Shown here piece after piece: positions 8,816 to 17,434 of a stretch of DNA of 64,000 nt. Source of the stretch: Methylobacterium bullatum (lineage in GTDB: Bacteria > Pseudomonadota > Alphaproteobacteria > Rhizobiales > Beijerinckiaceae); NCBI RefSeq assembly GCF_014845095.1, contig NZ_NKUG01000070.1:1-64000 (forward strand). Direction: 5' to 3'. The notes beneath the pieces are model-generated. The model saw only the letters and a list, made by a program, of their open reading frames with translations. It was not told the origin of the DNA and did not search any database. A program made the position numbers and the translations under genes. Numbering within the stretch: the stretch's first letter is position 1; each line of letters begins with the position of its first letter.

Positions 8816-9085
8816 TTAGCGGTCGCGACGCTCCCGAACGGTGCCACGCTCTTCACGCCGCTCCATCCGCTCCTCGCGCCGATCCGGATCGACACCGAGC
8901 ACGCCCCCGACGGTGCCCGTCGCGGCCCCGACCGCACCGCCGACCACCCCACCGACGGGACCGGCCGCGCGATTGCCATCCTCGATCCCGCGTTCGGCGC
9001 CCCGTACCGTCCCCTGGGCCTGTGCCGATGCGGTCAAGGCGAGGGGCGAAAGAAGGACGGCCGCAGCGATAATGGCATGTTTCAT
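8816..9085 (-). CDS. Small secreted glycine-zipper protein, 89 aa
   Basis: Starts MKHAIIAAAVLLSPLALTASAQAQ, a Sec signal peptide of about 23 residues, with GGAG a few bases before the ATG at 9085. The frame extends upstream, but the signal peptide fixes the start. The mature part has a Gly zipper (GPVGGVVGGAVGAATGTVGG) of the kind that packs as a membrane-associated helix, then a highly charged Arg/Glu tail. Small proteins of this build are common in Hyphomicrobiales envelopes; function unknown. Confidence 0.6.
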   Translation of the reverse strand: MKHAIIAAAVLLSPLALTASAQAQGTVRGAERGIEDGNRAAGPVGGVVGGAVGAATGTVGGVLGVDPDRREERMERREERGTVRERRDR

Positions 9086-9422
9086 GAGGGTCTCCTCGAC
9101 TGATGGATCGAACGGGAGGCTCACTTGGGCGAGCCTACCCTGCGTGATCGAACAACGGTCGAAAGACGGATTGGTCGCAAGCGTGACCCTAAGAGACACA
9201 CTGGAGCGTCAACTAGAGCTGCGCCCGACCACGTTGGGTCGGGGCACATCTCTAGGCTTTTGTTTTGCCGCGCTCTTTTTCGCCGAACCGGCATCCACTT
9301 CGGCGTAGAGCGCTCTAGGGCGTTCCATCAGGGCAGGTTGGAGATAACGGAGCGGCACCGGGCCAGGGAGGCACGTCGAAGGACGAAGCTCCTTGGACGC
9401 CAACTCGCTGTTCCAATCAAAC
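9086..9422. other. Non-coding stretch with two palindromes
   Basis: No credible gene. Two structures are visible. CGCCGAA (9281-9287) pairs with TTCGGCG (9299-9305) over an 11-nt spacer, and TAGAGCGCTCTA at 9306-9317 is a perfect 12-bp palindrome directly abutting it. Neither has a terminator T tract in a useful orientation. Confidence 0.45.
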
Positions 9423-9869
9423 CTATGGCTTGACCGCAGCCTTCTTGGACGGCTCTGCGTGTTTGATGCTGCCTGTCTCGGAGACTCGATCCCGCGCCTG
9501 ATCGAGGCGCTTCTTCGAGGCGACAAGCTCGCGCTGTGAGCCGGCAAGCTGCCCCTTGGCTGCGTCGCGCGCGGCAGCAGCTTGTTGAAGTTCCTCTCGC
9601 GCAGAGGCGAGCTTGCCTTGCCACTCACGCAGGAGATCGTTGTTTGCCTGTTCCAACTCTTTTTGGCGGTTGACCGCCCCGTCGCGATCCGCCCGCAGAA
9701 GGCCGACCTGATCGGTGAGATCGCGGTATGCCGAAGCCTTGTTCGCGAAGGCTCCCCATCCTGCAAAAGCGTAGACCGCCAGAATCAAGTTCAACGCGAC
9801 AGTACGTGTCGGCGTCCAAGCAAACAGCACCGCAAGTTTCCAGCGCAGAAGTTCAAGCAGGCGAGGCAT
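9423..9869 (-). CDS. Membrane-anchored coiled-coil hypothetical protein, 148 aa
   Basis: The N-terminus (MPRLLELLRWKLAVLFAW) leads into one hydrophobic helix (TVALNLILAVYAFAGWGAF), followed by about 90 residues of heptad-rich coiled coil (Gln/Glu/Leu/Arg-rich) and a Lys/Pro tail. GGAG lies about 11 bases before the ATG at 9869; a GTG at 9887 is possible. The topology is a short cytoplasmic end, one membrane pass and a long helical domain. I do not recognise a family; spanin-like or structural roles are possible but unsupported. Confidence 0.5.
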   Translation of the reverse strand: MPRLLELLRWKLAVLFAWTPTRTVALNLILAVYAFAGWGAFANKASAYRDLTDQVGLLRADRDGAVNRQKELEQANNDLLREWQGKLASAREELQQAAAARDAAKGQLAGSQRELVASKKRLDQARDRVSETGSIKHAEPSKKAAVKP

Positions 9870-10027
9870 GGACCGTTTGTCTCCCACCGCAACTGGGCGG
9901 ACCCCCTGGTCCGAACGGCTGACCGATGAATGTCGAGAGAATGCCCGTGCAGCGTTAATGCTTGCTTACGACGAGCAAGAGTGAGTCGCTCCTGAATGTA
10001 TCACGAGGTCGCCGTCGACGACCGCCG

Positions 10028-10615
10028 CTATGAACGAGAGTGTCGATCAATCGCCGCGTCGCTATTACCGTCCCGCTGGAGTTCTTCCGGCAGGACGAGC
10101 GCAAGGTTCTGGCGGGCAATCAGATCGGTGACGCCGACAGGCCGGTAGGCCCAGGCATCCACGCCGACATCGCATGAAAAGCGGGTATCGGGCAGCGATC
10201 CATGGGTGTGGCCATAGAGGTGCCGCGTCCCGCGCCACAAACCCGGCCAAGCCCGATGGGCGTAGTGAGCAAGGAACAGTCGCCATTCCTTGCCGGCGGC
10301 ATCGCTGACGGTGATCCGCGCACTCTCCTGCGGCGGCTTTACCCATGCCAGTTCGAGGACCCGATTGGTGTCGTGATTGCCGCGGATCAGCCGCTTTCGC
10401 CCCCTCAAGGCAAAAAAGATCTCCGCACAGCGAGCCCGGCTGGCGCCGGCCGCGAAATCGCCGAGATGCCAGACTTCGTCGTCGTCGCCGACGACCTCGT
10501 TCCAGCTTTTGATCAAAGCCGCGTCATGATCATCGAGCGACTCGAACGCAACTCCCCGCTGACGCAGAATGTGGGAGTCTCCAAAGTGTGTGTCGGCTGT
10601 GAAGAAGGTGGCCAT
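10028..10615 (-). CDS. Metallophosphoesterase family protein
   Basis: A 195-residue calcineurin-like phosphoesterase. All metal-binding motifs are present in order: TADTHFGD (Asp8, His10), HLGDFAAG, RGNHDTNR, LAHYAHRAWPG and YGHTHGSL. The ATG at 10615 follows GGGAG at good spacing and starts four residues before the first strand; the longer frame upstream adds an Arg-rich segment unlike the family. Relatives of this size are often phage- or island-borne phosphodiesterases of undefined substrate. It is monocistronic, with codon use less GC3-biased than the core genes. Confidence 0.85.
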   Translation of the reverse strand: MATFFTADTHFGDSHILRQRGVAFESLDDHDAALIKSWNEVVGDDDEVWHLGDFAAGASRARCAEIFFALRGRKRLIRGNHDTNRVLELAWVKPPQESARITVSDAAGKEWRLFLAHYAHRAWPGLWRGTRHLYGHTHGSLPDTRFSCDVGVDAWAYRPVGVTDLIARQNLALVLPEELQRDGNSDAAIDRHSRS

Positions 10616-10945
10616 GCGACTCCCACGGCGCCGGGTGCCTCGAGCGGTCGCCTGCCATTCAAACGCTTCCACTTTGCGGGGGATCGGCACTCCGGCAGAA
10701 AAGTCGCGTTGATGAAAACGCTGATATGCACTCCCATCGCTCGGCCTCGCAGCGCGGCGAAGTCCAGCGGGATGCAGCTTTCGCCGACACGGGCCGATAC
10801 GAATTGCTGGGTGAATTCGCAGCTCGCCGGCCGTTGGGCCAAATTTCCGAACGACTGCAGTGCCTTGGCTGGGTCAAATGGCGGCCCGCGCGAGATGATG
10901 TCGAGTACTATGGCTACACGATAGCACTCTTAAAGCCGCCCTTTC
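10616..10945. other. Non-coding stretch between metallophosphoesterase and LysR gene
   Basis: A minus-strand frame is open from about 10929 to 10513, but it has no credible start codon context and overlaps the metallophosphoesterase, so I do not call it. No repeats or RNA seen. Confidence 0.3.
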
Positions 10946-11869
10946 TCACGAGACGGTCACTTGGGTAGGCTTGAGCGCCTCCACGAGCGCATCCACCACC
11001 ACCCGCACCTTCGGCGCAAGGTCCCGCGAGCGCGGCCAAAGCGCGGTGATGGGACCATCCTCCGCGGGGGTTGAAATCGGCACCACTTCAAGCCGCCCGC
11101 TGTGGAGATCGTCCGCCGCAAGCCAGGTCGAGAGATAGGCGACGCCAAGCCCTTTCACGGTCGCGTCCCGCAAGGCCTCGCCATGGCTGATGGTGTGGCG
11201 CGGTTGGATGATGACCAGCTTGACCGTTCCGTCCGAGCCGCAAACTGCCCATGGCAGCGGGCGGCCATCTTTGGCGAAAGCGAGGCAGTCGTGTTTGACG
11301 AGTTCCTCGACGACGGTCGGGCGCCCGCGCCGGTCCAGATAAGCCGGCGCGGCGCAGATGATCGAGCGCTGCGTACCAATGCGCCGCCCAATCAGGCTGG
11401 CATGATCTCCGGGATCGCCAAGCCGCACCGCAAGGTCGAACCCTTCCTCGACGAGATCGACCTGGCGGTCAGTGAATGAGATATCGAGATTGAGATCCGG
11501 GTTGCCATCCGCGACCTCCGCGAGCACGGGCATAACGCACAACCGGCCAAACGAAATCGGCAGGTTGATCCGCAAGGTTCCTGATACGACGCGCGTTCGC
11601 GAGGCCAGCAGCGCCTCCGCTGTGTTCAGTTCCTCGAGGACCTTGAGGCAGCTCTGGTAATAAGCCTGCCCTTCGGCCGTCAGGTTCAGGCTGCGCGTCG
11701 TGCGGTCCAGCAACCGGATGCCAAGACGCTCTTCGAGGCGGGCGACACTCTTGCCGGTCGCGGATTTAGACACGCCCATGCGGGCGGCGGCGGCCGTAAA
11801 GCTGCCGGTTTCCACCGCATGCACAAAGGCGGAAATGCCTTGAAGATGGGAATGGATGTTCAGGCTCAT
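10946..11869 (-). CDS. LysR-family transcriptional regulator
   Basis: 307 residues. The N-terminal winged helix-turn-helix (about 1-62) contains FVHAVETGSFTAAAARMGVSK and the ARLEERLGIRLLDRTTR segment typical of LysR proteins. The C-terminal effector domain (about 90-300) has SGTLRINLPISFGR and DLAVRLGD, as in the CrgA-like branch. The start at 11869 places the HTH at the usual distance from the N-terminus. It is divergent from the dehydrogenase at 11969, the standard arrangement in which the regulator controls its neighbour, probably in response to an electrophile or substrate (inference). Confidence 0.9.
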   Translation of the reverse strand: MSLNIHSHLQGISAFVHAVETGSFTAAAARMGVSKSATGKSVARLEERLGIRLLDRTTRSLNLTAEGQAYYQSCLKVLEELNTAEALLASRTRVVSGTLRINLPISFGRLCVMPVLAEVADGNPDLNLDISFTDRQVDLVEEGFDLAVRLGDPGDHASLIGRRIGTQRSIICAAPAYLDRRGRPTVVEELVKHDCLAFAKDGRPLPWAVCGSDGTVKLVIIQPRHTISHGEALRDATVKGLGVAYLSTWLAADDLHSGRLEVVPISTPAEDGPITALWPRSRDLAPKVRVVVDALVEALKPTQVTVS

Positions 11870-11934
11870 TAATTGGAGATCAAACGGAGGAAGTGTCCGG
11901 AAAATACATCGCAACCCAGTCCATATGATTGTCA

Positions 11935-11951
11935 ATAAGATCCTTGCTTAT
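11935..11951. promoter_or_regulatory. Inverted repeat in LysR/dehydrogenase divergent region, candidate operator
   Basis: ATAAG (11935-11939), a 7-nt spacer, and CTTAT (11947-11951) form a symmetric site 17 bases before the dehydrogenase start. Size and position suit a LysR-type binding box. GAGGG at about 11957-11961 is the ribosome site of the dehydrogenase. Confidence 0.45.
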
Positions 11952-11968
11952 CACCTGAGGGATCGACC

Positions 11969-13012
11969 ATGAGCGAGACAATGAAGCGATGGCAGTTGCC
12001 GTCATTCGGACTGAAGAACTTGGAACTGGGCGAGGCGCCAGTCCCTACGCCGACGAGCAACGAGGTGCTGATCCGGGTTGCGGCGGTCTCGCTCAATTAT
12101 CGGGACAAGCTGGTGGTCGAAGGCGAGTTACTGCCCGACAGGCCTGCCATGCCGTTCGTTCCCGTTTCGGACATGGCGGGCGAGGTCGTGGCGATCGGCG
12201 CGGATGTGTCACGCTTCAAGGCCGGCGACAGGGTCCTCGGAAACTTCTGGACACAATGGATCGACGGCGAGCCGCCACGGGAGATGACTCGGCACGGCCT
12301 GTCGCTAGGCGGACCGCTTCCGGGCATGCTGTCCGAATATGTGACGCTTCATGAGGATATTGCTGTGAAGGCACCCGCATCCTTGACGGACGAGGAGGCT
12401 GCCACCTTGCCGGTTGCGGCGGTGACGGCATGGTTCGCTCTGATCGAGACAGGTCATCTGAAAGCGAGCGAAACCGTGCTGGTACAGGGCACTGGCGGCG
12501 TCGCCCTATTCGGCCTTCAATTCGCCCAAGCTTTCGGAGCCCGCGTGATCGTCACCTCGCGGAGCACGGAAAAGCTTGAACGCGCGAAGGCGCTCGGCGC
12601 TTTCGGCGTGATCGACACGCGTGCGAACCCGGACTGGTCCGTTTCTGCGCTGGACCTGACGGACGGGCGCGGTGCCGATCATGTGCTCGAGCTGATCGGC
12701 GGCGACAATATCGGTCAGTCGGCAGCTGCACTGGCGAACGGCGGGCGCATCGCCCAGATCGGCTTCATGAAGGGATCGGAGATCGTGGTGTCGGCGGTTC
12801 CCATGATGCTGAAGCGGGCCATCATCCAGGGCATTTCAGTCGGCCACAGGAGGGCATTCGAGGACATGAACCGCGCCATCGACGAACGCGGCATCAAGCC
12901 GGTGATCGACAGGGTCTACGCTTATGAGGATGTGCGAGCGGCGTTCGATCATCTAGAACGTGGGCCGTTCGGTAAGGTGGTCATTCGGTTCAAGAGTGAA
13001 ATTGGAAGCTGA
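11969..13012 (+). CDS. Zinc-independent MDR-family NAD(P)-dependent alcohol dehydrogenase / quinone oxidoreductase
   Basis: A 347-residue medium-chain reductase. The GroES-like half (about 1-130) contains [13 protein letters not shown] and [13 protein letters not shown]; the Rossmann half has the nucleotide loop [17 protein letters not shown] near 170-186. It lacks the Cys/His cluster of structural-zinc dehydrogenases, so it is probably a quinone or enone reductase. Regulated, by position, by the divergent LysR gene. Codons such as TTG, TCA, GGA, GAA and CCA are more frequent than in flanking core genes, hinting at horizontal acquisition. Confidence 0.88.
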   Translation: MSETMKRWQLPSFGLKNLELGEAPVPTPTSNEVLIRVAAVSLNYRDKLVVEGELLPDRPAMPFVPVSDMAGEVVAIGADVSRFKAGDRVLGNFWTQWIDGEPPREMTRHGLSLGGPLPGMLSEYVTLHEDIAVKAPASLTDEEAATLPVAAVTAWFALIETGHLKASETVLVQGTGGVALFGLQFAQAFGARVIVTSRSTEKLERAKALGAFGVIDTRANPDWSVSALDLTDGRGADHVLELIGGDNIGQSAAALANGGRIAQIGFMKGSEIVVSAVPMMLKRAIIQGISVGHRRAFEDMNRAIDERGIKPVIDRVYAYEDVRAAFDHLERGPFGKVVIRFKSEIGS

Positions 13013-13107
13013 TTCTCGGCTTCGCCTTGCCGTTGGCGTGCGGTAATCGTCGATGTTTGCGTAGCTGTGTCGCAAAATATCGCGCCCCAGCGCGTAATCG
13101 GCGGGGC

Positions 13108-13197
13108 TGGCGGAGGGAGCGGGATTCGAACCCGCGATACCGTTTCCGGTATACACACTTTCCAGGCGTGCGCCTTCAACCACTCGGCCACCCCTCC
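13108..13197 (-). tRNA. tRNA-Ser, anticodon GGA
   Basis: On the minus strand the acceptor 5' strand GGAGGGG (13197-13191) pairs with TCCCTCC, followed by discriminator G and an encoded CCA at 13108-13110. The anticodon loop CTGGAAA gives GGA (reads UCC/UCU Ser codons). A long variable arm (TATACCGGAAACGGTATC region) and the T loop GGGTTCGAATCCC confirm a class II serine tRNA. It sits at the edge of an accessory stretch, and tRNA genes are common integration sites. Confidence 0.97.
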
Positions 13198-13550
13198 AGT
13201 CTCTCACATCGTTGCCAGCTTTTGCAGCGGCGGCGATGAGCGAGTGGCGTGCTGTACAAGCCGAGTTCCCCCCGTGCAAGGGACCAGCGTACCGATCCGG
13301 TGAGGAAACATGCGATTTTCCGGCTGCCGCCGGGTGCCTGTGTCCCATCGGCACCGGGGCGGTCGCGACTGAGGGCGGAGATTGCGTCACCGCTTGAGGA
13401 TCACGCTGGCCGAGCGCGATGCGTCGAAGGATGCCACGGACAGGTGCGATACCGCCTGCTCGGGGGATCAGACCCGGTATCACCAGGGATCCTCCCGGAT
13501 CGGGAACGGCGCGAGCGAGACCGAGTTTTATTGACCTCCACCCTGCCTCG

Positions 13551-13565
13551 TTAACTCTTCGCTAA
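13551..13565 (+). promoter_or_regulatory. CtrA-like binding site upstream of flhA
   Basis: TTAA-CTCTTCG-CTAA matches the CtrA consensus TTAA-N7-TTAA with one mismatch. It lies 55 bases before the flhA start, where CtrA would be expected to act on a class II flagellar gene. Confidence 0.55.
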
Positions 13566-13572
13566 CCCTGAG

Positions 13573-13591
13573 CCCGGCAATTCTTGCCGGG
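13573..13591. repeat. Perfect hairpin in flhA leader
   Basis: CCCGGCAA-TTC-TTGCCGGG: 8-bp perfect stem with a 3-nt loop, 29 bases before the flhA ATG. It could be a leader structure, or the terminator of an upstream transcript. Confidence 0.5.
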
Positions 13592-13619
13592 TCCACGTGG
13601 GACGTGAAGGGTGTCGAGA

Positions 13620-15773
13620 ATGAGCGAGGCGGGCTCCGCCGCGTCGGGTCCGGGGATGAGCGTCTCGCAATTCGCGAGCTTCGCGATCCCGAACCGTACC
13701 AACCTGACCGCGCTTTCGAAGCGCACGGACCTGTTCTTCGCCACCGCCGTGATGGGCATCCTCACGGTGCTCATCTTCCCGCTGCCCGCGTTCCTGCTCG
13801 ACCTGCTGCTCGCCGTCTCGATCATCATCTCGGTGCTGATCATGATGACGGGGCTGTTCATCGACAACCCGCTCGAATTCACCGTCTTCCCGACCCTTCT
13901 CCTCGTCGCGACCCTTCTGCGGCTGGCCCTGAACCTCGCTTCGACGCGGCTCATCCTCGGCCATGGCCACGAGGGGACGGCGGCGGCGGGCCACGTCATC
14001 GAAGCCTTCGGCAACTTCGTGATGGGCGGCAACTTCGTCATCGGTATCATCGTGTTCGCGATCCTCATCATCGTGAACTTCGTCGTCATCACCAAGGGTT
14101 CGGGCCGTATCGCGGAAGTCGCCGCCCGCTTCACCCTCGACGCCATGCCCGGCAAGCAGATGGCGATCGATGCCGACCTCTCGGCCGGCCTCATCGACGA
14201 GAAGGTGGCGAAGGCCCGACGCGCCGCGCTGGAGGAAGAATCCTCCTTCTTCGGCGCCATGGATGGTGCCTCGAAATTCGTGCGCGGAGATGCCATCGCC
14301 GCGCTGCTCATCACCTTCATCAACGTGATCGGCGGCATCATCATCGGCGTCGCCCAGCAGGGCATGCCCTTCGGCGCGGCCGCGAAGTCCTACACGCTGC
14401 TCACCATCGGCGACGGCCTCGCGAGCCAGGTGCCGGCCCTCATCGTCTCGACGGCGGCGGGCATCCTCGTCTCCAAGGCGGGTGTGAAGGGCTCGGCCGA
14501 CAAGGCGCTGGGCAAGCAGCTCGCCAACTACCCGAAGGCGCTCGGCATGTCGTCGGGCGTGATGGTGCTGCTCTCGTTCCTGCCGGGCATGCCGATGCTG
14601 CCCTTCCTCGCCCTCGCGGGGGCCTCGGGCTACGCCGCATGGCACTTCGCCAAGATCGCCCGCGAGGCCCCTCCCCTCGATTCCGATGGTGCGCCGATGG
14701 ACGCCACCGCGGTGGCCGCCGCCCAGGCCGCCAAGGAGGAGACGGTGACCGATCTCCTCAAGCTCGACGACCTCAAGCTCGAAATGGGCTACGCGCTCCT
14801 CGCCCTCGTCAACGGACAGGAGGGCCAGGACCGCCTGACGGACCAGATCAAGGCCCTGCGCCGCCAGCTCGCGGCGGAACTCGGCTTCGTCATGCCCTCG
14901 GTCCGCATCCTCGACAACGTCCAGCTCGATTCCAACGCCTACGTGGTGCGGGTGAAGGAGATCGAAGCCGGCACGGGGCAGATCTTCCCCGGCCAGTTCA
15001 TGGCCATGGACCCGATGGGCGGACAGGTGCAGCTGCCCGGCCAGCACATGCTCGAGCCGACCTTCGGCCTGCCCGCCACGTGGATCGACGCCTCCCTGCG
15101 CGATCAGGCGCAGCTCAAGGGCTACACCGTGGTGGATGCGGCGACGGTGGTCTCGACCCATCTCACCGAGATCATCAAGGCGCATGTCTCGGAACTGCTG
15201 AATCACGTGGAGGTCCAGAAGCTCCTGAAGGAACTCTCGAAGGACCATGCCGACCTTCTCAAGGAGGTGGTGCCCTCGCAGATCGGCACCACGGGTATCC
15301 AGCGCGTGCTGCAGTTCCTGCTGGCCGAGCGGGTCTCGATCCGCGACCTCGGCTCCATCGTCGAGGGCATCGCCGAAGTGGCGGGCCATGTGAAGAATCC
15401 GCGCGACATCGTCGAGCATGTCCGTGCCCGCCTCGGCCGTCAGATCTGCGCGCAGTACCAGGGCCATGACGGCATGCTGCCGATCATCACCCTGTCACCG
15501 GCCTGGGAGCAGGCCTTCCTCGAATCCATCGCGGGCGAGCGCGACGAGCGCTACCTCGCCATGCAGCCGTCCAAACTCTCGGAATTCGTCAACACGGTGC
15601 GCGACCGCTTCGAACAGGCAGCACGCATGGGCGAGATGCCGGTCCTCGTCACCTCGGCTCAGGCCCGGCCTTTCGTGCGTTCCATCATCGAGCGCTTCCG
15701 CCGTGAGACGGCGGTGATGAGCCAGGCGGAAATCCACCCGCGCGCCCGGCTGCGGACGGTGGGTTCGGTCTGA
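13620..15773 (+). CDS. flhA: Flagellar biosynthesis protein FlhA
   Basis: 717 residues, normal length. The N-terminal half (to about residue 330) is a set of membrane helices with the FHIPEP-type stretch NPLEFTVFPTLLLVATLLRLALNLASTRLIL, here paraphrased by its landmarks FTVFPTLLL and RLALNLASTR, followed by the conserved cytoplasmic loop GRIAEVAARFTLDAMPGKQM. The C-terminal half is the cytoplasmic domain that docks export chaperones and substrates (EMGYALLALV onward). FlhA is the export-gate core of the flagellar type III apparatus. GAAGGG at 13606-13611 is correctly spaced for ATG 13620 rather than GTG 13611. Other gate genes are not in the window; fliI and fliJ lie 2 kb away on the other strand. 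Confidence 0.97.
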   Translation: MSEAGSAASGPGMSVSQFASFAIPNRTNLTALSKRTDLFFATAVMGILTVLIFPLPAFLLDLLLAVSIIISVLIMMTGLFIDNPLEFTVFPTLLLVATLLRLALNLASTRLILGHGHEGTAAAGHVIEAFGNFVMGGNFVIGIIVFAILIIVNFVVITKGSGRIAEVAARFTLDAMPGKQMAIDADLSAGLIDEKVAKARRAALEEESSFFGAMDGASKFVRGDAIAALLITFINVIGGIIIGVAQQGMPFGAAAKSYTLLTIGDGLASQVPALIVSTAAGILVSKAGVKGSADKALGKQLANYPKALGMSSGVMVLLSFLPGMPMLPFLALAGASGYAAWHFAKIAREAPPLDSDGAPMDATAVAAAQAAKEETVTDLLKLDDLKLEMGYALLALVNGQEGQDRLTDQIKALRRQLAAELGFVMPSVRILDNVQLDSNAYVVRVKEIEAGTGQIFPGQFMAMDPMGGQVQLPGQHMLEPTFGLPATWIDASLRDQAQLKGYTVVDAATVVSTHLTEIIKAHVSELLNHVEVQKLLKELSKDHADLLKEVVPSQIGTTGIQRVLQFLLAERVSIRDLGSIVEGIAEVAGHVKNPRDIVEHVRARLGRQICAQYQGHDGMLPIITLSPAWEQAFLESIAGERDERYLAMQPSKLSEFVNTVRDRFEQAARMGEMPVLVTSAQARPFVRSIIERFRRETAVMSQAEIHPRARLRTVGSV

Positions 15774-16237
15774 GGCCGAGATCCGGATTTACCGTGAGCG
15801 TCTGCCTGCCGCCGAGTCCGGAGACAGACCCTCCGGACCGGCCCTGAGGCTATAGCGTCGAACTGGCCGAACCCTTGCTCGGTTCCTGGCGGAACTGCCG
15901 CCGGACCCGAAGTGAGATGTGTCTGTGAGCGGGGACCTGTCCGCCCGACCGTATCGCGGCGGACGGGCCTCGAGCCGCTTGGCCTCGGCGCTCGGCTTTC
16001 ACGTGACGTGGTGTGGAGCCGTTTGAGGGACTGTTTCTTTCGTTCTCGCAGCGCTCCACCTCATCCTGAAGCGCCGCCTTGCGGCCTCGAAGGAGACTTC
16101 CGGAGATCGCGCTACGACGACCACCGCAGGTCTCCTTGGAGGCCTTCCCTGCGCTTCGGCACCTCAGGATGAGGTGGTCTGATTGGATGATGGACCTTCG
16201 TGAGAGTACCCGCTGAGACATCCGATCGAGCGGAGGC
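15774..16237. other. flhA downstream region with palindromic repeat
   Basis: No gene seen. The main content is the 122-bp palindromic repeat at 16056-16177; the remaining 340 bases show nothing I can assign. Confidence 0.5.
16056..16177. repeat. Dispersed palindromic repeat, copy 1
   Basis: Bounded by 14-bp perfect terminal inverted repeats, CCACCTCATCCTGA (16056-16069) and TCAGGATGAGGTGG (16164-16177). Inside, GCGGCCTCGAAGGAG near 16081-16095 partly pairs with CTCCTTGGAGGCC near 16132-16144, so the whole element can fold into one long hairpin. A related copy lies at 63704-63815. It resembles the intergenic palindromic elements (RIME/REP type) of Hyphomicrobiales. Confidence 0.8.
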
Positions 16238-17293
16238 TCAGAGCGGCTTCTTCTCCAGCTTCTTCTTGATCCTGGTCGGATCGAGACCGGGCGCGACGAC
16301 CGGCGGTGCTGGCACGGCCGAGGCCTGCGGCGCTCTGGCGAGGTCGGCGAGGCGTGAGCGCTCGTAGAGCAGGACGACCACCACCGAAATCAGCGCCGGG
16401 ATCCAGAAATAGAACACCCGGAACACGATGACGGCCGCGATGATCGCATCCTTCTGTCCGGGATCGGTGATCTGCATCGCCGTGATGAAGACCAATTCGA
16501 AGACGCCGAGCCCGCCCGGTGCGTTCGAGACCAAAGCGACGGAGAACGAGGCGAGGAAGATCGCGATGACGGCGATGGGGCCGGGATTCACTGCTTCCGG
16601 CAGGGCGAAATATAGGATGCCGGCCGCGCCGAGCAGTTCGAGCGGTGCCGCTAGAAGCTGGCGCCCCATGATCGCCGGGCGCGGATATTCGAGCTTGAAC
16701 TTGCGGATGTGGAGCGGCGGGAGGCGCAGGATCGACCCGGCGACGTAGAGCGCGACGAAGGCGAGAAGGCCGATGCCGACGATGAGCGCGGTCTTCGGGT
16801 CGGTGAGAAAACCGGGCAGGATCCCCTTGAGCCGCGAGAGCAGCTGCGGTTCGATCACCAGGACGACGCCACCGAGCAGGATCGTCCCGAGGAAGAAGGT
16901 GAACGAGCACAAAGCCACCAGCACCGCCACCTGGGCGGCCGAGAGGCCCTTGGCCGTGTAGGCTCGGTACCTCACCAGGGCGCCCGAGAAGACCGAGGCG
17001 CCGATATTGTGGGAGAGCGCGTAGGTCGTGAACGAGCACACCGCTACGAAGAACCACGAGATTCCGCGCACGCCGAGATGCAGCAGCGCGATCCGGTCGT
17101 ACCAGGCGAGGGCCGCATAGGCGACGAGGGTCGAGAGCCCCGCCAGGGCCATGCGATGGGGCGGGATGGCGACGATGGCCCCCCATACCGCCGCCATCGA
17201 TGTGGTCTTCAGCTCTTGGTAGAGAAAGTAGCCGGAGATCGCGATCGCCAGGATGCCGATGAGCGGCCAGGCGAAATCCTTGATTGTCTTCAT
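16238..17293 (-). CDS. UPF0104 / lysylphosphatidylglycerol synthetase-like integral membrane protein
   Basis: 351 residues with about eight membrane helices, a flippase/synthase-type transmembrane domain (YbhN/AglD superfamily). Family landmarks are SHNIGASVFSGALVRYRAY near residue 95 and the conserved SNAPGGLGVFELVF near residue 260. The cytoplasmic tail is Pro/Ala-rich and ends KKKLEKKPL. There is no soluble MprF-like transferase domain, so lysyl-PG synthesis is not supported; lipid-linked substrate flipping is a family-level guess. It is transcribed away from fliJ, with 141 bases between them. Confidence 0.85.
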   Translation of the reverse strand: MKTIKDFAWPLIGILAIAISGYFLYQELKTTSMAAVWGAIVAIPPHRMALAGLSTLVAYAALAWYDRIALLHLGVRGISWFFVAVCSFTTYALSHNIGASVFSGALVRYRAYTAKGLSAAQVAVLVALCSFTFFLGTILLGGVVLVIEPQLLSRLKGILPGFLTDPKTALIVGIGLLAFVALYVAGSILRLPPLHIRKFKLEYPRPAIMGRQLLAAPLELLGAAGILYFALPEAVNPGPIAVIAIFLASFSVALVSNAPGGLGVFELVFITAMQITDPGQKDAIIAAVIVFRVFYFWIPALISVVVVLLYERSRLADLARAPQASAVPAPPVVAPGLDPTRIKKKLEKKPL

Positions 17294-17434
17294 TGCGAAC
17301 CGGTCATGCCCCCACAGCCCAGACTACCTGCACGACCGCGCTGAGCATCGCAAGCGAGACGGCCGGCTAAGGCATTCCCCGGACAGATGTCATGTGAACA
17401 TGACGACTTCGTGCCGCCCGCGCCGACGGATCGC

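Larger units (their letters stand above)
13198..13619. other. tRNA-Ser to flhA intergenic region
   Basis: No credible gene. The last 70 bases hold the flhA control signals: a CtrA-like box (13551-13565), a perfect hairpin (13573-13591) and the ribosome site GAAGGG (13606-13611). The first 300 bases show nothing recognisable. Confidence 0.5.

Noticed and set aside
10513-10929. A minus-strand frame with moderately protein-like sequence upstream of the metallophosphoesterase
   Set aside because: TTG start, no ribosome site, overlaps the metallophosphoesterase in another frame and has no motif.
13108-13197. tRNA-Ser as a proven attachment site
   Set aside because: No second copy of the tRNA 3' end or integrase was found by eye, so it is given only as context.
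13551-15467. A 638-codon minus-strand frame over flhA
   Set aside because: Antisense shadow of a strongly coding gene.
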